Positions 59,301 to 64,000 of a stretch of DNA of 64,000 bases are shown here, in pieces. The translations under genes were made by a program, and so were the position numbers. The stretch spans positions 147,353,850 through 147,417,849 of the forward strand of contig CM043949.1 in assembly GCA_014529385.2 (NCBI GenBank), written 5' to 3'. The stretch is from Adiantum capillus-veneris. Lineage: Eukaryota > Streptophyta > Polypodiopsida > Polypodiales > Pteridaceae. Each line of letters starts with the position of its first letter. Positions within the stretch are counted from its first letter, which is position 1. The notes under the pieces were generated by a model. It was given only the letters and a program-made list of their open reading frames with translations. It was not told the DNA's origin and ran no database searches.

Positions 59301-59478
59301 CTAGAGGCATTCATGTCTCTAGCTCATCTGTTTGATCATTATCGTCGGAGGTGGCGGCTGATGGTGTGTCCTCATCTGGAATGTCAATAGGTGGAGCCTG
59401 GTCAAATCGAAGAAAATAAGGTTTAAGTCGCCAACCATTTACCCTGGTTTTATGAAGTTTTCCATCAGCCTCCATAAG

Positions 59479-62400
59479 CTAGTAGCTTCCATTGGCATAC
59501 TTTTTCATGATGATGAAAGGACCTTCCCATCGGAGTAGGAGTTTCTTATCCTTGCGCGTGTCGAAGCGATTGTCGTAGCGGAGCACCAACATTCCTTTCT
59601 TCAATTCTTTTTTCCGGAGATGCTTGTTAAAGCTAAGCCGTCTATGCTCTGCTTGTGCTGCATAATAATTTATTGCTTCTTCTCTGTCCAGCTGCAGTCT
59701 TTCCAAGTTGATGATGTGATCTCTCAAATGCATGTTGGACCGTTGAAGCTGGCTTGCCATTACTCTGAGACTTTGTAGTTGCACTTCAATGGGCAAGATT
59801 TCTTCCTTACCAAATACTAAATGATACGGTGTGAATCCCAAGGATGTACGAAATGAAGTTCTGTAGGCCAATAAAGCTGGTAGTAGATACTTATCCCAGT
59901 CTCCAGGATGATTGTTTACCTGCTTGGTAATAATTTTAGAAACCATTCCATTTACCTTTTCAACTAGGCCATTACATTGAGGGTAATATGGTGAAGAGTG
60001 CCTCCTTGTAATGCCCAGTTTCTGCATTAATTCTCCTACCAAGTCTGCTCTGAAACCTGGCCCTCTATCAGAGATGATCTCTAAAGGTGTGCCAAGCCTA
60101 TAGCATATGTGCTCGTAGATAAATTTAGCTACCTCTACCGCTGTGATTCTAGTGGTGGCTGTAGCCTCTGCCCATCTAGTCATGTAGTCAATCCCCATGA
60201 TAAAGTAGAATTTTCCTGAGTTGGCCCTAGGTAATGGCCCAATGGCATCGATACCCCATTTTTCAAATGGGCCATATGAGAGAATAGGTGTCTGTGGTTC
60301 AGGCATAAGTGACCTAGTGCCGGCCTTTTGACACAACTTACATGTTTTGCACCAGTGGTGTACATCACGGTTGAGGCTAGGCCATATGAAGCCTGCCTGC
60401 AAGATTTTCCTACTTTTTATGTCTAGGGCAAAGTGACCACCACAAACCCCGTCGTGACAGCTAGCAATTACTCCCGTGATTTCCTGAGAGAGAGGGACCT
60501 TCCGGAGTATTTGGTCCTTACCCTTACAGTACAAACCGTCATTGATGAGTCGATACCTTGTGGCCTTCCGCGTCAGCCATTGCTTCTGTCCCTTTGTTAA
60601 ATCTGATGGGCATTCCCCTGTTTCCAAAAAATGCATGATGTCAGGCAAGGCATCACTTCCTTGAAATAGAGGGAGCTTTAGTTTTATTGCTCCAACCACC
60701 ACTTCCTGTAGTCTTTCACTTGCTAGGGCATCTGCTTCTTGGTTTTGAGCCCTTGGGATATGGTGTATTTGAACTTCTTCAAACTTACCCAACAAGGTTT
60801 TTACACCACTTAAGTGAGTCCTTAAACTAGGATTCTTGCATGTCCATGCTCCATTTACTTGCGTTACCAGAAGTAGAGCATCCCCAAATACATTAAGGCG
60901 TTGTACACCTTGCGAGACGCACCATTGTAGACCTTTGGTTAGTGCTGCATACTCAGCTTCATTGTTAGAATGTGAATCTAACAATTGGCCCAACGAAAAT
61001 ACCTTTGTCCCTTTGTCATCAAAGACCACTATGCCTGCAGCTGATTTGTCAGACGCTCGCTTGTAGGCTCCATCAAAGTAGAGAGAGTATGCTCCTTCTA
61101 CCATCGGTGGTACTGGAGGTAATCGGACTTCTCCTTCCTTAGATTGCTTCTCCTTCCTTTCAAAGACTTGGTAGGTCATGAGTCCCCCCAAACTTGCCCT
61201 TGTCGTGCTTTCTACCTGTACCGTGTAGTCAAACTCTTGCAGACGAACTAGCCATTTAGTAATTCTAGCAGACACATCCATGTGTTGTACAACATAGGGA
61301 AAGATTTCATCCGTGGTTAGAATCACAAATTGCTTAGGCAGCAAATATGACCTAAACTTTGTAGTTGCAAATCTAAGAGCTAGGACTAAGTGTTCCACAT
61401 GGGTGAAACCTTTCTCTCCTGCTGTCATCATTCGACTAGAGAAGTAGATTGGCCTCAAGAAAGATGTCGTCGTATCCTTTTGGAGTAGCACAGCCCCCAA
61501 TGAGTCATCACCAACACTTGAGGTGACATAGAATTTTTCATCCCACTTAGGTGGTGAGATAGTTGGTAGAGTGGCTAAGACCTCGTTTACCTTGTTGTAG
61601 TGATGTTCGCTTTCCTCGTCCCAAGTGAAAGTTGATCTTTGAGTGAGTTGTTGCAGTGGTAGAACAAGTTGTGATAGTAGATGTATGAATCTACTTAAAT
61701 ACCTCACCTTCTGTAGAAAAGAGACCAGTTGACGTGCGGTCGTTGGTGAAGGTAGGGCTATGAGTGCGGACACCTTACTTGGGTCGGTATTGATACCTCT
61801 TGCTGAAATTTCATGGCCTAGTAGAATGACTTTACTCTCCCCAATGTGGCATTTATCCACATTTAATTGCCCACCTAGGCTCTGCAACCTGGCCAAACCT
61901 TCAGTTACCTTTTCTAAATGTGAAATACGGGAGCTATATATACAAAAATCATCAATGAACACTCTTATGGATGTTCCAAAGAACGGTTGAAAAACATATG
62001 TGACATATCTTTGGAATGTGGCAGGTGCATTTGTGAGACCAAATGGCATAACCCTGTATGCAAAACAACCCCATGGCGTGATAAAAGTGGTTTTTAGCTG
62101 ATCTTCCAAGGCTATGCGTATTTGAAAGTATCCAGAATAACCATCACAGACGGTATAGCATTCAAAACCCGCTACTTCATTCAGAATTTCATCCAAGAAA
62201 GGGAGAGGAAAGTGGTCTCTCTTTGTAGCTGCATTTAGTGGTTTGTAGTCAACACAGACCCTCCACTTACCATTCTTTTTAGGCGTCACCACTACGGGTG
62301 ACACCCATTCTGAGTTTTCTACAGGATAGATGAATCCCGCCTCCAGCAGTTTCCTTACCTCGGCCAAGAGTGCCTTTTCTTGTATGACCCCCAATCGTCG

Positions 62401-62784
62401 TAGCTTTTGCACAACTGGTTTTACCCCTTCCTTCAGCTTAATATGATGTTCCACCACTGTAATGCCTGTGATTCTTTCATAGTTGTCAATGAACAGGTTA
62501 GGAAATCCCATCAACATTTGCAAAAAACTATCTTTCTCCTCAAGTGTTAATTCCGTAGACAACATACCCTTCAACCTACTTCCTCCTATGCCAGGTGATT
62601 TTCTCTCCTCTTCATTGGGTTTCCCTTTTGGTGATGGATCACCAGTTGTGCTTACCCTTTGTGGATCCTTCATAATGATACCCATCACATCAATGGAACT
62701 ATCACTTTCGTCGGTGGATGTGGTCTCCTCCTCAGAACTGGAAGATTCGCTAGTGGTTTCATATGCTGATATTTCCAGATTCAT
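59479..62784 (-). CDS. pol: Element E: RT-RNase H-RNase H-integrase polyprotein, intact
   Basis: A 1101-codon frame without interruption. RT spans about residues 110-370, with catalytic D214 (VCDGYSGYF) and FIDD at 276-279. A native RNase H (about 415-540) has VTSSVGDDSLGAV where TDAS is expected, so its first catalytic Asp is missing. A second RNase H (about 565-695) has a full D571, E609, D635, D685 set. Integrase (about 735-1101) has zinc residues H777, H784, C815, C818, catalytic D846, D906, E942 (35 residues between the last two) and a GPF motif at 1088-1090. This is the plant Tat-type design, in which the extra RNase H is thought to take over catalysis. Upstream, TAG at 62791-62793 separates it from a protease stub. 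The ATG at 62784 is only the first Met after that stop. Confidence 0.93.
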   Translation of the reverse strand: MNLEISAYETTSESSSSEEETTSTDESDSSIDVMGIIMKDPQRVSTTGDPSPKGKPNEEERKSPGIGGSRLKGMLSTELTLEEKDSFLQMLMGFPNLFIDNYERITGITVVEHHIKLKEGVKPVVQKLRRLGVIQEKALLAEVRKLLEAGFIYPVENSEWVSPVVVTPKKNGKWRVCVDYKPLNAATKRDHFPLPFLDEILNEVAGFECYTVCDGYSGYFQIRIALEDQLKTTFITPWGCFAYRVMPFGLTNAPATFQRYVTYVFQPFFGTSIRVFIDDFCIYSSRISHLEKVTEGLARLQSLGGQLNVDKCHIGESKVILLGHEISARGINTDPSKVSALIALPSPTTARQLVSFLQKVRYLSRFIHLLSQLVLPLQQLTQRSTFTWDEESEHHYNKVNEVLATLPTISPPKWDEKFYVTSSVGDDSLGAVLLQKDTTTSFLRPIYFSSRMMTAGEKGFTHVEHLVLALRFATTKFRSYLLPKQFVILTTDEIFPYVVQHMDVSARITKWLVRLQEFDYTVQVESTTRASLGGLMTYQVFERKEKQSKEGEVRLPPVPPMVEGAYSLYFDGAYKRASDKSAAGIVVFDDKGTKVFSLGQLLDSHSNNEAEYAALTKGLQWCVSQGVQRLNVFGDALLLVTQVNGAWTCKNPSLRTHLSGVKTLLGKFEEVQIHHIPRAQNQEADALASERLQEVVVGAIKLKLPLFQGSDALPDIMHFLETGECPSDLTKGQKQWLTRKATRYRLINDGLYCKGKDQILRKVPLSQEITGVIASCHDGVCGGHFALDIKSRKILQAGFIWPSLNRDVHHWCKTCKLCQKAGTRSLMPEPQTPILSYGPFEKWGIDAIGPLPRANSGKFYFIMGIDYMTRWAEATATTRITAVEVAKFIYEHICYRLGTPLEIISDRGPGFRADLVGELMQKLGITRRHSSPYYPQCNGLVEKVNGMVSKIITKQVNNHPGDWDKYLLPALLAYRTSFRTSLGFTPYHLVFGKEEILPIEVQLQSLRVMASQLQRSNMHLRDHIINLERLQLDREEAINYYAAQAEHRRLSFNKHLRKKELKKGMLVLRYDNRFDTRKDKKLLLRWEGPFIIMKKYANGSY

Positions 62785-62793
62785 TTGCTTCTA

Positions 62794-62908
62794 CTTGCCA
62801 ATCCTCATGTCGTAGTAGATTGTCTCCCCTTTCTTATCGGTCATGCGTAGAAGGCCAGTACCCCAATCCTGTTTTGCCTTCATGGCCATCAACCATGGCC
62901 TTCCCAAG
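62794..62908 (-). pseudogene. pol: Element E: protease C-terminal stub
   Basis: The minus strand reads LGRPWLMAMKAKQDWGTGLL and TIYYDMRIGK before the TAG. LGRPWL is the end of the retropepsin. The rest is lost by a deletion that joins this point to the LTR at about 62911. In element B the matching place reads GKQHNM, so the TAG probably replaces a glutamine codon. Confidence 0.8.
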
Positions 62909-62910
62909 GA

Positions 62911-63543
62911 GAGAGAGGAGTGTGTTCAGAGGTGAATCTGTGTGCAGATGTGTGTGAACACAAGAAAAATTAGGTAACCACCGGGTGGGGATGGGTCTGT
63001 GGGCACCTTTTTTTTAGTGAAACTGAGTGTGTGTGAGTGTGGGGGAGGTTATTTAGCTACAAGACAAGAGACATGGCGCCCTTTAGAGAGAGGGGGGGGT
63101 ATTTGGGTCATGGGATATGATAGGAGAGAGAAAGGGGGGGTGGGGTATACTATTTTGGAAGATAGGGTAAGTTGCATGTGAGTTAGGGTGCATTATTGGT
63201 GAGTTAGAATGCATTATTGGTGAGAGGTGGGGTAGCTTGAGGGGAGAGAGAAAGGAGAAAGGACAAGGGGAAGAGAGAGGGGGTTGACCTTTTGAGTGGA
63301 GGAGAGGAAAAGGGACACACGGCGGGGCAACAGTGAAGAAAAAGGAGGCAAGGTGGGGATGGGCTGCCCCGCAGGCATGAGGTGGCCTATTTTACCTTTC
63401 TCATATATTTACATAATCATACTTTATTTGTTTTCTTACTTTTTCCAATGTCTTTTATCACTCCCTCCCTAAGAGGGGGTTTTCATGGGGTGGGGACGAG
63501 AGAAGAGGGGTATGGGAGCTTGGCTTGGGAAAAGCCCCCATCA
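62911..63543 (-). repeat. Element E 5' LTR, truncated
   Basis: 633 bases matching 58651-59283 with about eight differences. The inner end lies in a GAGAGAG stretch shared by both sides of the junction, which suggests deletion by microhomology. Confidence 0.9.
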
Positions 63544-64000
63544 ACGGCTTTTACTCATATCCTCAGGAAATGTTCGGCTCGATAAGTAAGTAACTAGATA
63601 ATTACTCCACTTAGGAACAGGTGACATTTGTAACAATGTTACATGAGGAATGGGTGGTTGACATCTCTCCTCATAGTCGGCCAAAATACTCCAAGTCTCA
63701 AGATTCGTTGCATAGTTTGGTCTTCCGCAAAGTGAAGTCTTACTATGGTAACATGTGCTTGGCTTAGGTATTGATCCTTTTCTTCAGGGTTAATGCATAA
63801 AAGCAATATCCCGTCTCGATTTCTTTTATATAGCCTTCCAGCTAGTAATTGATACATATCCGATTGCTCGATTAAATCCATTGTGATAGGAAGAGGTGAA
63901 TCCACTTGAGCTATTGTCATCAATGACACAATTTTTTCCGACCATCTAGGTATCATTTCCACAAAGAACAAATAGGCATCTGCTGGTAGATCATCGTCTA
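63544..64000 (-). pseudogene. pol: Element F: duplicated RNase H-integrase linker and zinc region
   Basis: From the right edge the minus strand reads MIPRWSEKIVSL, IEQSDMYQLLAGRLYKRNRDG and SQAHVTIVRLHFAEDQTMQ then GVFWPTMRRDV. After a one-base frameshift near 63650 it continues PIPHVTLLQMSPVPKWSNYL and FPEDMSKSR to the E insertion point. The first block (RW..., AGRLYKRN, QAH...LHF, WPTM) has the same order as the block across E (KW..., GNQLYRRG, QAH...GHF, WPTL), so the linker plus zinc region is present twice. The first copy lacks the cysteine pair. RT and RNase H must lie beyond the right edge. Confidence 0.72.

Larger units (their letters stand above)
57721..63543 (-). mobile_element. Element E: young, 5'-deleted Tat-like Ty3/gypsy retrotransposon
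   Basis: It has a complete 3' LTR (57721-59283), polypurine tract, an intact 1101-codon pol ORF, a stub of protease and only the first 633 bases of the 5' LTR. Primer site, gag and most of protease are deleted. The two LTR stretches differ at about eight positions in 633, so the insertion is young. LTR ends and coding regions show close relation to element B. Confidence 0.9.

Overview
This window looks like nuclear DNA of a land plant made almost entirely of nested, decayed LTR retrotransposons. The evidence is Ty3/gypsy and Ty1/copia coding remnants, LTR pairs with short target-site duplications (TSDs), tRNA-Met-type primer sites, a CACTA-type transposase fragment with an Ulp1-like end, and very long GA/AC microsatellites. 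The species cannot be told from the sequence; the large, GA-rich repeat landscape would fit a fern, lycophyte or conifer, but that is a guess. No rRNA, tRNA, CRISPR array or confident single-copy host gene was seen. Start codons in these remnants are mostly not meaningful, because frames are broken.

Layout. (1) 1-4639 and 17190-about 18070: element A, minus strand, a Tat-like Ty3/gypsy element whose gag zinc knuckle is split by (2) element B, 4640-17189, minus strand, with 3.07 kb and 2.93 kb LTRs full of GA repeats, a pre-gag ORF, gag, protease, RT, two RNase H domains and integrase, all frame-broken. The insertion left a 4-bp GTAA TSD. (3) About 18.07-21.96 kb: noncoding, probably the 5' LTR and flank of A. 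(4) 21.96-24.53 kb: minus-strand gag remnant (element C) with a tRNA-Met primer site and two ~350 bp LTR-like copies. (5) 24.53-27.61 kb: plus-strand copia-type primer site, long leader and gag remnant. (6) 27.84-29.09 kb: an unrecognised two-exon gene or pseudogene. (7) 31.37-31.89 kb: two short ORFs sharing a peptide domain that also occurs inside element B. (8) 32.58-33.36 and 44.11-44.33 kb: the two ends of a CACTA-type gene (Ulp1-like C-terminus, transposase-associated N-terminus) separated by (9) element D, 33362-44107, a chromovirus with chromodomain and a pre-gag ORF. (10) 44.4-48.3 kb: minisatellite, microsatellites and weak plus-strand remnants. (11) 48.3-53.07 kb: element G, minus strand, a coiled-coil-containing ORF that I cannot assign, with PPT and 3' LTR but no visible pol. 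(12) 53.2-64 kb: element F, minus strand, a Ty3/gypsy element whose integrase is followed by a retropepsin-like domain, itself split by (13) element E, 57721-63543, a young Tat-like element with ACGG TSD, an uninterrupted 1101-residue RT-RNaseH-RNaseH-integrase ORF and a large 5' deletion.

Common themes. Elements A, B and E share the Tat-type design: a native RNase H that lacks the usual catalytic TDAS motif, followed by a second RNase H (with an intact catalytic set in E). Nested insertion order can be read directly: E is younger than F, B is younger than A, and D is younger than the CACTA gene. The observations most worth following are the retropepsin-like domain downstream of integrase in F, the recurrent ~53-residue peptide whose copies differ mostly by synonymous codons, the pre-gag ORFs of B and D, and the pol-less element G.
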